A stretch of DNA of 64,000 nt from Corynebacterium hylobatis (GTDB taxonomy: Bacteria > Actinomycetota > Actinomycetes > Mycobacteriales > Mycobacteriaceae). Below are positions 51,817-60,895 of this stretch, piece after piece. The position numbers were made by a program, and so were the translations under genes. The notes under the pieces are model-generated. The model was not told where the DNA came from and did no database searches. It saw nothing but the letters and a program-made list of their open reading frames with translations. Within the stretch, counting starts at the first letter, position 1; each line of letters begins with the position of its first letter. The stretch covers positions 39,554 through 103,553 of the forward strand of contig NZ_RXHJ01000015.1 in assembly GCF_003955685.1 (NCBI RefSeq), written 5' to 3'.

Positions 51817-52893
51817 ATGCGCAACCGCATCCGGGAGCGGTTCCGTGGTGACACGGAGCTGAGCCTGCTGCCTGACCATGCGCTGCTGGGGATCATCAAC
51901 ATCCCCGGAGCGGTGGCGGCCAGCCCCTGGTCGCTGATCGGGCGCCGGGTGCTCTACGCCTTTCTGCTGTTGTTCGCCGTGGCCTTCATCGTCTACGTGG
52001 ACAAGGGCGGTTACAGCGAGGAACTGACGTTCATCGACGCCTTCTACTACTCGGCGGTGTCGTTGTCGACGACCGGCTACGGCGACATCACCCCGGTGAC
52101 CCAGTCGGCGCGGCTGATCAACATCGTGATCATCACCCCGATCCGGATCAGCTTCGTCATCCTGCTCGTCGGCACGACCCTGTCGGTGCTGACGGAGAAC
52201 TCCCGGAAGACCCTGCAGATCCAGCGTTGGAGGAAGACCGTGCGCAACCACACCATCGTCATCGGCTACGGCACCAAGGGCCGCTCGGCGGTCTCGGCCC
52301 TGCTGGCCGACGGGCTGTCCCCCAACCAGATCGTGGTTGTCGACACCGACAAGTCAGCGCTCTCCCGGGCCGAGAACCAGGGCCTGGTCACCGTCTACGG
52401 TTCCGGCACCAAGGCGGACGTGCTCAAGATCGCCGGCGTCACCCGGGCGCGCGCCGTGGTGGTCGCCCCCAACATGGACGACACCGCCGTGCTGGTCACT
52501 CTCTCGGTGCGTGAGCTGGCGCCCTCGGCGATGATCGTCGCCAGCGTCCGGGAATCGGAGAACCAGCATCTTCTGGAGCAGTCGGGTGCGGATTCGGTGG
52601 TGATCTCCTCGGAGACCGCCGGCCGTCTGCTCGGCCTGGCGACGGTCACTCCGACGGTCGTGGAGATGATGGAGGACCTGCTCAGCCCTGACGAGGGTTT
52701 CTCCGTGGCGGAACGGCCCATCGCCGAGGATGAGGTCGGTGCGAACCCCCGCCACCTGGCGGACATCGTGCTCGGACTGGTGCGTTCCGGTGAGCTCTAC
52801 CGCATCGACTCACCCGAGGCGGAGACCGTTGAACCGGGCGACCGGCTGTTGTATATCCGCCGCGTCACCGGGGAGGAGGTGAGGCGCCCGTGA
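51817..52893 (+). CDS. Potassium channel with RCK domain (CglK-like)
   Basis: This 358-residue channel has two membrane helices (about 44-62 and 95-120), the selectivity filter STTGYGDI between them, and a cytoplasmic RCK/TrkA-N domain (TIVIGYGTKGRSAVSALLADG; VVVDTDKSAL) followed by a TrkA-C region. It should be a tetrameric gated K+ channel. C. glutamicum CglK is its likely ortholog, and Rv3200c holds the same place in M. tuberculosis. The ATG follows GGAAGGAG. Its stop overlaps the nudC start. Confidence 0.92.
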   Translation: MRNRIRERFRGDTELSLLPDHALLGIINIPGAVAASPWSLIGRRVLYAFLLLFAVAFIVYVDKGGYSEELTFIDAFYYSAVSLSTTGYGDITPVTQSARLINIVIITPIRISFVILLVGTTLSVLTENSRKTLQIQRWRKTVRNHTIVIGYGTKGRSAVSALLADGLSPNQIVVVDTDKSALSRAENQGLVTVYGSGTKADVLKIAGVTRARAVVVAPNMDDTAVLVTLSVRELAPSAMIVASVRESENQHLLEQSGADSVVISSETAGRLLGLATVTPTVVEMMEDLLSPDEGFSVAERPIAEDEVGANPRHLADIVLGLVRSGELYRIDSPEAETVEPGDRLLYIRRVTGEEVRRP

Positions 52894-53636
52894 TGAGTTA
52901 CCTGCCCATCGCTCCGGGCGGACAGGTGCCCGTCACGGCCGCGGGGGAGTTGCTGCTGTTCAGTACCCCGCCGGCCCCTGATGCCGTGCACACAGTCCTC
53001 GTCAGCGCGGAGCTGACCGCGGTGAGCGTGGAGCGCGAGGTGGTTGCCGCCCTGGCGGAGGCTGCCGGCGGAAGACTCGTCGAGCCCCGCCACTTCGGGG
53101 AGGACCGACTCGTGTCCCGGGCTGTGGCGCTGCTGCGGCACCGCGGCCAGCTCCTCTACGATCCCGTGGACGGCAGCCCCCTGAGCTTCAGCGAGGACGG
53201 GGTGGTGGCCATCGGCGGGGAGGGCCGGCAGATCTTTCCCCGGGTGGACCCGGCCGTCATCGGCCTGGTGGAACTCGCCGGCGAGGAACGCATCCTGCTG
53301 GGCCGCAACGCCAGGCACGGACGCTTCTTCTCCCTCATCGCCGGCTATGTCGATCCCGGGGAGAACCTCGAGGAGGCCTTCGTCCGGGAGGTACGGGAGG
53401 AGACCGGCCGCCGGGTCTCGCAGGTGGCCTACTGGGGCAGCCAGCCGTGGGCGGTCACCGGTTCCCTCATGGTCGGCTTCACCTCCGTCACCGAGGACGA
53501 GGACGCCATCAGTGAGACCGACGGGGAGCTCGCCGAGACACGCTGGGTCTCCCGCGGGGAGCTGGATCAGCTACCCCTGGCCCGTCCCGGTTCGATCGCG
53601 CATGCGATGATCACGGCATGGAGGAACGCCCTGTGA
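52890..53636 (+). CDS. nudC: NudC-like NAD(H) pyrophosphatase
   Basis: This 248-residue Nudix hydrolase should split NADH into NMNH and AMP, or remove NAD caps from RNA. The Nudix box is GYVDPGENLEEAFVREVREETG, partly preceded by FFSLIA. The usual zinc-ribbon cysteines are entirely missing, and the family SQPWPFPxS motif reads SQPWAVTGS. GTG 52890 overlaps the channel stop as GTGA; ATG 52893 is also possible. It overlaps uvrD2 by 4 bp. Confidence 0.88.
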   Translation: MMSYLPIAPGGQVPVTAAGELLLFSTPPAPDAVHTVLVSAELTAVSVEREVVAALAEAAGGRLVEPRHFGEDRLVSRAVALLRHRGQLLYDPVDGSPLSFSEDGVVAIGGEGRQIFPRVDPAVIGLVELAGEERILLGRNARHGRFFSLIAGYVDPGENLEEAFVREVREETGRRVSQVAYWGSQPWAVTGSLMVGFTSVTEDEDAISETDGELAETRWVSRGELDQLPLARPGSIAHAMITAWRNAL

Positions 53637-55678
53637 TTGACCTGAACGACCTCGATGATGACCAGCGCGTCGCCGCCACCGCCCCCCGGGGCCCGGTGTG
53701 CATCCTGGCCGGAGCGGGCACCGGCAAGACCCGCACCATCACCTACCGCATCGCGCACCTCATCGACCAGGGCTTCGTCAGCCCCAACCGCGTGCTGGCC
53801 GTGACCTTCACTGCCCGCGCCGCCGGGGAGATGCGCCACCGCCTCGGGGTCATGGGGGTGGGCGGGGTGCAGGCCCGCACCTTCCATGCTGCCGCCCGCC
53901 GCCAGCTGGCCTATTTCTGGCCCCAGGTCGCCGGCTCCCTGCCCTGGCGGCTGGTGGACAACAAATTTCCGCTCGTCGGCCGCGCCGCCCGTGGGGTGGG
54001 TGTGCAGTCGACCACCGAAAACGTCCGCGACCTGCTCGGGGAGATCGAATGGGCCAAGGCCACCTTGATCACCCCGGACCAGTACCCGGCCCGGGTGGCC
54101 CACTCCACCCGCACCCCGCCGGTGCCGGCGGAGCAGGTCGCCGAGGTCTACCGCCGCTACGAGGCGGCCAAGACCACCGACGAGGGGATGCTGCTCGACT
54201 TCGACGACCTGCTCCTCCACGTCGCCGCCGCCCTGGAGAACGCACCCGGGGTGGCCGATGAGTTCCGCGAACAGTACCGCACCTTCGTCGTCGACGAGTA
54301 CCAGGACGTCACCCCGCTGCAGCAGCGGGTCCTCGACGCCTGGCTCGGCGACCGCGACGACCTGACCGTCGTCGGCGACGCCAACCAGACGATCTACTCC
54401 TTCACCGGAGCAACCCCGGACTTCCTGCTGGACTTCCCCCGGACCTACGACAACGCCACCGTGGTCAAGCTGCAGCGCGACTACCGTTCCACCCCGCAGA
54501 TCACCGACCTGGCCAACACCGTCATCGGCCGGGCCACCGGACGCGTCGCCGGCACCCGCCTGGAACTGCAGGGTATGCGCCCGCCCGGGCCGGCACCGAC
54601 CTTCAACGCCTACGACGATGAACCGACGGAGGCCCGGGAGGTCGCCGGCCAGATCCTCAGCCTGCTCGACCGCGGGGTGCCGGCCAGTGAGATCGCCGTG
54701 CTCTACCGCATCAACGCCCAGTCCCAGGCCTTCGAACAGGCGCTCGCCGACGCCGGGATCGTCTATCAGGTCCGCGGCGGCGAGGGCTTCTTCAACCGGG
54801 CGGAGATCCGCCAGGCCATCAGCGAACTGGTCCGTGTAGCCCAGCGCACCGACCTGCCTGATGACCCGGTCGCCGTCACCCGGGCCGCCCTGGCCCCCTT
54901 CGGCCTGACCCCCACTGAGCCGGAGGGCGCGCAGGCCAGGGAGCGTTGGCAGTCACTGGCTGCCCTGGTCGACCTGGTGGAGGAACTCATCCGCGCCACC
55001 CCGGACCTCGACCTCACGGGCGTGCTCCGGGCGCTGCGCCAGCGGGCAGAGTCGAAGCACCCGCCCACCATGGAAGGCGTGACCCTGGCAAGCCTGCACG
55101 CAGCCAAGGGCCTGGAATGGGACGCTGTATTCCTCATCGGACTCGTGGAGAACACCCTGCCCATCAGCCACGCCATCAAGGCCGGTGACCATCAGATCGA
55201 GGAGGAGCGCCGACTGTTCTACGTCGGCATCACCCGCGCCCGCGAACACCTCCACCTCTCCTGGTCCCTGGCCCGGCAGGAGGGCGGCCGAAAATCCCGC
55301 ACCCGCACCCGCTTCCTGGACGGCATCGTTCCGGAGCTGGAGATCGAGAAGGCGCCCGCCCGCACGGTCCGCCCGAAACGCTGCCGCGTCTGCGGCGGGG
55401 AACTGGACGCTCCCGCCGAGAAGACCATGGGCAGGCACGAGGACTGCCCCTCCGGCGCCGATGAGGAGATCTTCGAGACGCTGCGTGCCTGGCGTGCCGA
55501 GGCCGCCCGCGAGGCCGGCGTGCCCGCCTACATCGTCTTCTCCGACGTGACCCTCATGGCCCTGGCTGAGACGCTGCCGGGCAGCCGCGCCGAGCTTCTC
55601 GACGTCCCCGGCGTCGGCCCCGTCAAGGTCGAACGCTACGGCGCCCAGCTCCTCGGCGTCCTGGCCTCCTTCCGGTGA
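53633..55678 (+). CDS. uvrD2: ATP-dependent DNA helicase UvrD2
   Basis: This 681-residue superfamily 1 helicase has LAGAGTGKTRTITYR (Walker A), VTFTARAAGEMRHRL, VVDEYQDVTPLQQ, GDANQTIYSFTGA, SLHAAKGLEWD and FYVGITRARE. After the motor comes a tetracysteine site (CRVCGGEL ... HEDC) and a C-terminal HRDC domain (TLMALAETLPGSRAELLDVPG), the layout of mycobacterial UvrD2. GTG 53633 is chosen because GGAGGA lies 7 nt upstream and it overlaps the nudC stop as GTGA. Confidence 0.94.
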   Translation: MIDLNDLDDDQRVAATAPRGPVCILAGAGTGKTRTITYRIAHLIDQGFVSPNRVLAVTFTARAAGEMRHRLGVMGVGGVQARTFHAAARRQLAYFWPQVAGSLPWRLVDNKFPLVGRAARGVGVQSTTENVRDLLGEIEWAKATLITPDQYPARVAHSTRTPPVPAEQVAEVYRRYEAAKTTDEGMLLDFDDLLLHVAAALENAPGVADEFREQYRTFVVDEYQDVTPLQQRVLDAWLGDRDDLTVVGDANQTIYSFTGATPDFLLDFPRTYDNATVVKLQRDYRSTPQITDLANTVIGRATGRVAGTRLELQGMRPPGPAPTFNAYDDEPTEAREVAGQILSLLDRGVPASEIAVLYRINAQSQAFEQALADAGIVYQVRGGEGFFNRAEIRQAISELVRVAQRTDLPDDPVAVTRAALAPFGLTPTEPEGAQARERWQSLAALVDLVEELIRATPDLDLTGVLRALRQRAESKHPPTMEGVTLASLHAAKGLEWDAVFLIGLVENTLPISHAIKAGDHQIEEERRLFYVGITRAREHLHLSWSLARQEGGRKSRTRTRFLDGIVPELEIEKAPARTVRPKRCRVCGGELDAPAEKTMGRHEDCPSGADEEIFETLRAWRAEAAREAGVPAYIVFSDVTLMALAETLPGSRAELLDVPGVGPVKVERYGAQLLGVLASFR

Positions 55679-55682
55679 ATTC

Positions 55683-56507
55683 TCAGCCGTAGGTGAAGCA
55701 CACCGGGCAGCGCGGATGCACCGCCATCGTCTCCCGGTGCACCCCGGCCCAGGGGTCCACGGTGTGCACCGCGCCGGGCAGGAGCACAGGTGGGGCGTGA
55801 CCCGGTGGGGGAGGAACACCCACCAGCTCCGCGACGAGGACCGCGGCCTGTGCGGCGGTGGCCGCCAGCACCGCCGGGTCGGGGCGGGCAGGACCACCGG
55901 GGAGCTGGGTGACCACCCGGTGCCAGAAGGCGTCCGCGTCGGTGCGGTGCAGGTCGGCGCACAGGGGGCAGGGACCGTGGGCGTCGATACGCAGGGGGCC
56001 GATGACCCCCCGGTGGTCGATCACCGAACAGCTCACCCACGTCCGGGCGAAACGGGTGAGCATCGGCGCCATTGCCTTCGAGTGGGCGAGCCGGTCCACC
56101 ACCACGACGGGGACCCCGACCCGGGTGGCCGCGAGGTAGGCGAACTCGGATTCTCCGCGGATGGGGGAGCGGACCGTGATCCCCTTGCCCGCGAGCAGCT
56201 CCGTGAGCGTCTGCGCCAGCAGGCCCCGCCCCAGGAGGATGACTTCCCGCTCCACGGAGGCGACGAGGATGCGGTAGGTGATGAGGTCGTCGAGGAGGCT
56301 GGCGGCCGCCTCCCGGCCCAGGCCGGCGGTGACGAGGCTGTCGACAAGCTCATCGCGCGGGCGGGGCCGGCGGGCCGAGAGCAGCGTGGCCATGAGCACC
56401 GGCGCACGGGAGGTCTCGATGATGCCCGCGCGCGTGGCATCCAGACCGAACTGCAGGGCGTCGTGGCCACGCAGAAAAACATGCGCGCCGGCCGCCAACT
56501 CGAACAT
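55683..56507 (-). CDS. Cyclodehydratase (TOMM E1-like) family protein, orphan
   Basis: This 274-residue protein resembles the N-terminal, E1-like part of azol(in)e-peptide cyclodehydratases. It has GPLRIDAHGPCPLCADLHRTDADAFW with a CxxC, a second CxxC at the end (HPRCPVCFTYG) and a central Rossmann-like segment (REVILLGRGLLAQTLTELLAGKG). M. tuberculosis Rv3196 has the same place near uvrD2. No YcaO gene, dehydrogenase or precursor peptide lies within the window, so a role in making a modified peptide is not supported by context. Confidence 0.68.
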   Translation of the reverse strand: MFELAAGAHVFLRGHDALQFGLDATRAGIIETSRAPVLMATLLSARRPRPRDELVDSLVTAGLGREAAASLLDDLITYRILVASVEREVILLGRGLLAQTLTELLAGKGITVRSPIRGESEFAYLAATRVGVPVVVVDRLAHSKAMAPMLTRFARTWVSCSVIDHRGVIGPLRIDAHGPCPLCADLHRTDADAFWHRVVTQLPGGPARPDPAVLAATAAQAAVLVAELVGVPPPPGHAPPVLLPGAVHTVDPWAGVHRETMAVHPRCPVCFTYG

Positions 56508-56554
56508 GGTGCATCCCCCCTACAGACAGTTGAACACAGATAGAATCCCGTGTC

Positions 56555-57052
56555 ATGCCATCCGAGATAGAGGTCATCCGCTCCCCCCGCCGCCACCGCA
56601 CCGTACAGGCCCGCGTCGTGGACGGGAGGATCGTGGTGCGCATCCCCGCCCGGATGAGCCGGGCCGAGGAGGAGAAGGCCGTAGCAGACATTGTGGCCAG
56701 GATGCGGAAGAAAACGACGGCAAGGGCCACCTCGGACGAGGACCTGCTGGACCGGGCCGAAAAACTGAACCGCGAACACCTCGGTTCACGCGCCACCGTC
56801 GGATCGATCCGTTGGGTGGGCAACCAGCAGAGCCGCTGGGGTTCCTGCACCCCCTCGACCGGGGACATCCGTCTCACTGACCGGCTGCAGCACGTCCCCG
56901 ACTACGTGCTCGACGCGGTGCTCCTGCACGAACTGGTGCACACCTTCATCACCGGCCACGGCCCGGAGTTCTGGGAATACGCGGACCGGGCACCGAAGGC
57001 CGAGCGGGCCAAGGGCTATCTGGAGGCCTATCAGCGTTTCGGGAAGCAGTGA
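56555..57052 (+). CDS. YgjP-like (M48/DUF45) metallopeptidase
   Basis: This 165-residue protein opens with EVIRSPRRHRTVQARVVDGRIVVRIP and has the DUF45 features WGSCTPSTGDIRL, the zinc site LLHELVHTFITGHGPEFW and a C-terminal helix. Such proteins are predicted zinc-dependent proteases, sometimes linked to restriction systems, though none is nearby. The ATG at 56555 has TAGAAT 8 nt upstream (leaderless). It converges on the DUF2342 gene. Confidence 0.88.
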   Translation: MPSEIEVIRSPRRHRTVQARVVDGRIVVRIPARMSRAEEEKAVADIVARMRKKTTARATSDEDLLDRAEKLNREHLGSRATVGSIRWVGNQQSRWGSCTPSTGDIRLTDRLQHVPDYVLDAVLLHELVHTFITGHGPEFWEYADRAPKAERAKGYLEAYQRFGKQ

Positions 57053-57057
57053 GCCCC

Positions 57058-58446
57058 CTACTCCCGTGACTGACCCTCGTCGTCCTTGTCATCATCATTG
57101 CCGCTGTCGTCCTGCTCGCGCAGCATCTCCTCGAGCTTGGCGAACTCCCGGTTGAAGTCGTCCATGTCGTCCTCGCCGAGGAGACCGTCGATGAAGTCGG
57201 CGGAGTTGTCCAGGTGCTCGGCGGAAGGCAACAGGTCAGGATGCTCCCATACGCTGTCGCGGCGCTTCTGGCCGACGGCCACGTCCACGCGGCGCCACAG
57301 CTCCGCGGCTTCGGCGACCTTCGGGGCGGCCAGCTCGATGCCGACGATCTTGGCGAAGGCCTGCTCGGCGGAACCGCCGGTGGCCCGGCGGCGTCGCCAC
57401 GCCTCGGTCATCGCACCGGTGGAGGGGATACGCTCACCCATGGCCTGGGTGACCACGTACTCCACCCAACCCTCGACGAGGGCGAGCAGGGTCTCCAGGC
57501 GGGAGACGGCCTGGGCGTTGCGGGAGCTGATGCGCGGGGAGAGGTCCATGCCCTGCAGGCGCTGCATCGCGTCCTGTATGGCGGCCGGATCCCCGGACTC
57601 CAGGTTGAGTTCGCGGGTGGCTTCCTCGATGTGCGAGGTGTCGATGACCAGCCCGGCGGCGTACTCCTCGACGGAGGAGACCAGCTGCTCCACCAGCCAC
57701 GGCACGTGGTGGTAGAGACGCTGACGGGCGGATTCGCGGGCGGCGATGTAGACCATCAGCTCCTGGCCGGGGACATCGAGCTCGCCGCCGGCGGCCGTGA
57801 TGTTCGTCGGCAGCAGGGCAGTGACGTCAGTCGGGGCAACCGGCAGGCCGAAATCGGAACCGGTCAGGGCCTGCTTCGCCAGGTCACCGAGAGCGTTACC
57901 CAGCTGCATGCCGAAGTTCATGCCCGACATCTGGTTCATCATCTGCATCATCGGGCCGACCATCTCCCGGGCCTCCTCCGGCAGGGAGGCGAGCTGGGCG
58001 TCGTTCATGTGCTCGGCCACCGGAGTGACCAGACGCTTCCACATGGGCAGGGTCTCGGCCAGCCAGTCCTCGGCGTTCCACGCCACGACCCTGCCTCCCG
58101 AGGTGGGCAGCTCGGTGCTCCCGTCCAGCCACAGGTCAGCCAGCCGCACGGCCTCCTCGACCGCGGAGGTGTCCTGCGCGCGGACAGCAGAGACCTGTCC
58201 GATCTGCTGACGGGCGATGCGCTCCGCCAGCGCGTAGTTCACGGGCCCCTGGCCCTCGGGGGAATTCATTGAGGAACCCATGCCGGAGAGCATCTGACCG
58301 AACTGGTTGAGCATGTCACCCAGCCCGCCCGATCCGTCCGCCCCGCCGAAGCTGAACGGGCCGAAGGGATTCTGATCGCGACGTGACTTGTCGTCGTCGT
58401 CATCGTCGCCTGGTCCGAAGGAGAAGCCGAATCCGCCTGTATTCAT
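57058..58446 (-). CDS. DUF2342 zinc-dependent metalloprotease-like protein
   Basis: This 462-residue protein has a Gly/Phe/Asp-rich disordered start (GFGFSFGPGDDDDDDKSRRD), then a mostly helical DUF2342 domain with VAWNAEDWLAE, LYHHVPWLVEQLVSSVEEYA and ALVEGWVEYVVTQAMGERIPST. The acidic tail ends DDDKDDEG. The family is annotated as putative zinc metalloprotease (coenzyme F420-type in other groups), but no experimental role is certain. The ATG at 58446 has TAGATT 7 nt upstream. The homolog is Rv3195. Confidence 0.85.
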   Translation of the reverse strand: MNTGGFGFSFGPGDDDDDDKSRRDQNPFGPFSFGGADGSGGLGDMLNQFGQMLSGMGSSMNSPEGQGPVNYALAERIARQQIGQVSAVRAQDTSAVEEAVRLADLWLDGSTELPTSGGRVVAWNAEDWLAETLPMWKRLVTPVAEHMNDAQLASLPEEAREMVGPMMQMMNQMSGMNFGMQLGNALGDLAKQALTGSDFGLPVAPTDVTALLPTNITAAGGELDVPGQELMVYIAARESARQRLYHHVPWLVEQLVSSVEEYAAGLVIDTSHIEEATRELNLESGDPAAIQDAMQRLQGMDLSPRISSRNAQAVSRLETLLALVEGWVEYVVTQAMGERIPSTGAMTEAWRRRRATGGSAEQAFAKIVGIELAAPKVAEAAELWRRVDVAVGQKRRDSVWEHPDLLPSAEHLDNSADFIDGLLGEDDMDDFNREFAKLEEMLREQDDSGNDDDKDDEGQSRE

Positions 58447-58528
58447 GGCTCCCAATCTACCGGGCGGCATGCGCCACAAGCCATGAGGTGGGCAACGCTG
58501 ACAGCGAACACAGGTACCCTGATTCACC

Positions 58529-59608
58529 GTGAATGCAACGCCGACCCGCGCCAGCCGCCGAATCCGGACCCTCGCCTGGGGGGCCGTCCCCGTCCTCCTG
58601 CTGACCGCCCTGGTGTCCATGGACCGGATCCCGGGCACGGACATCTCTCTGACCGTGCCCTATGCGGCGGAAGGACCGGGCCCGATGTTCGACACCCTCG
58701 GCGCTGTCGAGGGCATTCCGGTCGTCGAGATCGACGGTGCCCCCGTCGACGACACCACCGGTGAGCTGCGCATGACCACCGTGTCAGTGCGTTCCAACAT
58801 GACCCTCGCCCAGGCGCTCAGCCGATGGTTGACCACCAACGACACGCTCGTCCCCGTAGAGCAGGTCTTCCCGCCGAACATGAGCCCGGAGGAGATCGAG
58901 CAGGCCAACCGGCAGGCCTTCACCTCCTCCGAGGCCGCGGCGACGGTGGCCGCGATGAATCACCTCGGCCGCCCGGTGGAGATCACGGTCGTCGACGTGC
59001 TGCCCGACACCGCCGCCGCGGGGCGCATCGAGGCGGAGGACGTCATCGTCGCCGTCGACGGGCAGGCGGTGGATCAGCCCGGTCAGGTGCAGGAGATCGT
59101 GCGCGCGAAGGAACCCGGCGCGCCGGTCACCCTGGAGCTGCTGCGTAGTGGAGAGCAGGTCAGTGAGGAGATCGAACTGGGCGCCAACCCGCAGAACGAG
59201 CAGATGGCCATGCTCGGCGTGCTCATGGGCTCGCAGCCGACCGACGGGGTGGACGTGAACTTCAACCTGCAGGACATCGGTGGCCCGAGTGCGGGCATGA
59301 TCTTCTCGCTGGCGGTGATCGACAAGCTCTCGCCGGGCGAGCTCAATGCCGGGCGGAAGGTCGCCGGCACCGGCACCATCTCCGAGGAAGGCGCCGTCGG
59401 TTCCATCGGTGGGATCGAGCACAAGGTCCGGGCCGCCGCCGCTGACGGGGTGGAGCTTTTCCTCGCGCCCGCCCCCAACTGCGCCGAGGCGGTCAGCGGG
59501 CTCGGCGGTGGCAACGACATGGTCGTGGCGAAGGTCGCAACCTTGGACGAGGCGATCACCGCGATGGCCGACTTCGGGGCCGGCCGCGATGTCGAGACCT
59601 GCTCCTAG
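58529..59608 (+). CDS. PDZ-domain Lon-type (S16) serine protease, membrane-anchored
   Basis: This 359-residue protein has an N-terminal anchor (LAWGAVPVLLLTALVSM), an extracytoplasmic region opening YAAEGPGPMFDTLG, a PDZ domain (about 150-220, ITVVDVLPDTAAAGRIEAEDVIVAVDG) and a C-terminal Lon-type domain. The Ser/Lys dyad is in IGGPSAGMIFSLA and SIGGIEHKVRAA. The homolog is Rv3194c. GTG 58529 has TACCCT 8 nt upstream (leaderless). It probably trims envelope proteins; substrates are unknown. Confidence 0.92.
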   Translation: MNATPTRASRRIRTLAWGAVPVLLLTALVSMDRIPGTDISLTVPYAAEGPGPMFDTLGAVEGIPVVEIDGAPVDDTTGELRMTTVSVRSNMTLAQALSRWLTTNDTLVPVEQVFPPNMSPEEIEQANRQAFTSSEAAATVAAMNHLGRPVEITVVDVLPDTAAAGRIEAEDVIVAVDGQAVDQPGQVQEIVRAKEPGAPVTLELLRSGEQVSEEIELGANPQNEQMAMLGVLMGSQPTDGVDVNFNLQDIGGPSAGMIFSLAVIDKLSPGELNAGRKVAGTGTISEEGAVGSIGGIEHKVRAAAADGVELFLAPAPNCAEAVSGLGGGNDMVVAKVATLDEAITAMADFGAGRDVETCS

Positions 59609-60234
59609 TTCTCGGGGTCCGGGGTCTCCTCGGGTTCCTCCTCCGCCGTGGGCGGTTCCGCGAGGCCGAGTTCGTAGATCCTCTCCTCCGGGTCCACCCG
59701 GTCCGAGGAGACCATCTGCTGCATGACCAGACCTTGGTCGTTGTCCACGACGGTGATCACGGCGGTGGTACCCAGCGTCGACCAGCCGACCACCTTGCGG
59801 CCGGTGTCCTCCACCACCCGTGAGCTGCGGAGCTCGGTGATCAGCTGGGTCGTCGACGCCGCCTTTGACATCGACTCGAAGAACTGGAACTGCCCCACCT
59901 CCCGGCCCGAGCACTCCCAGGCGTTGTCCAGTCCGCTGGCGTTGCAGGAGTCGAACTCCTCGAACAGGCTCGCCGGGGCGATGGGGGAGAAGATCTCCTG
60001 CACCTCGGCGACGTCCTCGGGCAACCCCGCCCTGCTTGTCGACGTCGCCGTGGTCTCCGTCGCCTCCGATGTCTCGACCGGTGTGGTGGTTGTCGTTGAG
60101 ACGACGGTAGGGGAGGGGGCCGGCGAACTGGTGGCCGGCTCCGGCTGGTCCCCGGAGGTACACGCCGTCAGGCCGACGCTGAGCAGAACCGCTGCGGATG
60201 CGGCGGTCAGGCGGGCAGGGCGTGGGAATCGCAC
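59605..60234 (-). CDS. Secreted Thr-rich lipoprotein
   Basis: This 209-residue protein has a basic start, a hydrophobic stretch (LTAASAAVLLSVGL) and lipobox LTAC (Cys 25), so it is a lipoprotein. A Ser/Thr/Pro linker of about 40 residues precedes a compact domain with two cysteines (DSCNASGLDNAWECSG), likely joined by a disulfide. The tail is acidic. Its stop overlaps the convergent protease gene by 4 bp. No family is recognised. Confidence 0.78.
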   Translation of the reverse strand: MRFPRPARLTAASAAVLLSVGLTACTSGDQPEPATSSPAPSPTVVSTTTTTPVETSEATETTATSTSRAGLPEDVAEVQEIFSPIAPASLFEEFDSCNASGLDNAWECSGREVGQFQFFESMSKAASTTQLITELRSSRVVEDTGRKVVGWSTLGTTAVITVVDNDQGLVMQQMVSSDRVDPEERIYELGLAEPPTAEEEPEETPDPEN

Positions 60235-60273
60235 GGGGGCACAGGCTCCTTGGAAGTGATGGTCCAGGACAGT

Positions 60274-60801
60274 CTAGTCGAGGTGTTCCGGGTCCTGCTC
60301 AAGTCCGTAACGCAGTGCCTGGAGCACCCCGGGGGCGACTTCCGGGCCGCCGCGCAGTTCGATCTTGTCCTCGGCGAACGGGCCGGCCTCGACCAGCTCC
60401 TCCTCGGTGGGGCGCAGCTGGAGCAGCGTCAGTTCGACGTCCTCGACGCGCAGCACTCCGGAGAAGAGGCGGGCGGGGCGGGCCGGGGCGTCGCCTAGCG
60501 CGGCGTCCCGGAACATGATTTCCTGGGCGAGGACGACGCCCGCGATCTCCTCGGGCCAGGCCAGGCGCGACATATAGTCACCGAGTTCCTCCGAACCCGG
60601 GAGGATGTGTTCCGGCAGGTCCTGGACCACCAGCGTCAGCGGCGCGGATTCATCCGGATCGGCCAGTTGATCGGCGAGCAGTCGCGTCGGGACCAGCGCA
60701 AACAGTGTCGGGGCGGCATCCCAGCCCTCGGCGTGGACGAACTCCACCGCCTCCAGCATCGCCTGGTTGAGTGCCTGCGGGGTGGTCTCGGGAACTGTCA
60801 T
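60274..60801 (-). CDS. PPA1309-like family protein
   Basis: This 175-residue protein opens TPQALNQAMLEAVEFVHAEGWDAAPTLFALVPT and continues WPEEIAGVVLAQEIMF and PFAEDKIELRGGPEVAPGVLQALRYGL, the pattern of the actinobacterial PPA1309 family. It has no membrane segment or known active site. ATG 60801 follows AAGGAT. It is divergent from the UPF0182 gene, as in relatives. The function is unknown. Confidence 0.85.
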   Translation of the reverse strand: MTVPETTPQALNQAMLEAVEFVHAEGWDAAPTLFALVPTRLLADQLADPDESAPLTLVVQDLPEHILPGSEELGDYMSRLAWPEEIAGVVLAQEIMFRDAALGDAPARPARLFSGVLRVEDVELTLLQLRPTEEELVEAGPFAEDKIELRGGPEVAPGVLQALRYGLEQDPEHLD

Positions 60802-60895
60802 GGTCAATCCTTCGTTGGAAACGCAGAGGTGTACTTCTCTAGGCTAAGGACAGTACACCGGCAGAAAACTAGACCTCATTGCTTAGGAGCAGGAT

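Noticed and set aside
50518..52251. 577-codon minus-strand frame opposite adnB
   Set aside because: It is antisense shadow coding; the sense frame has all helicase and nuclease motifs.
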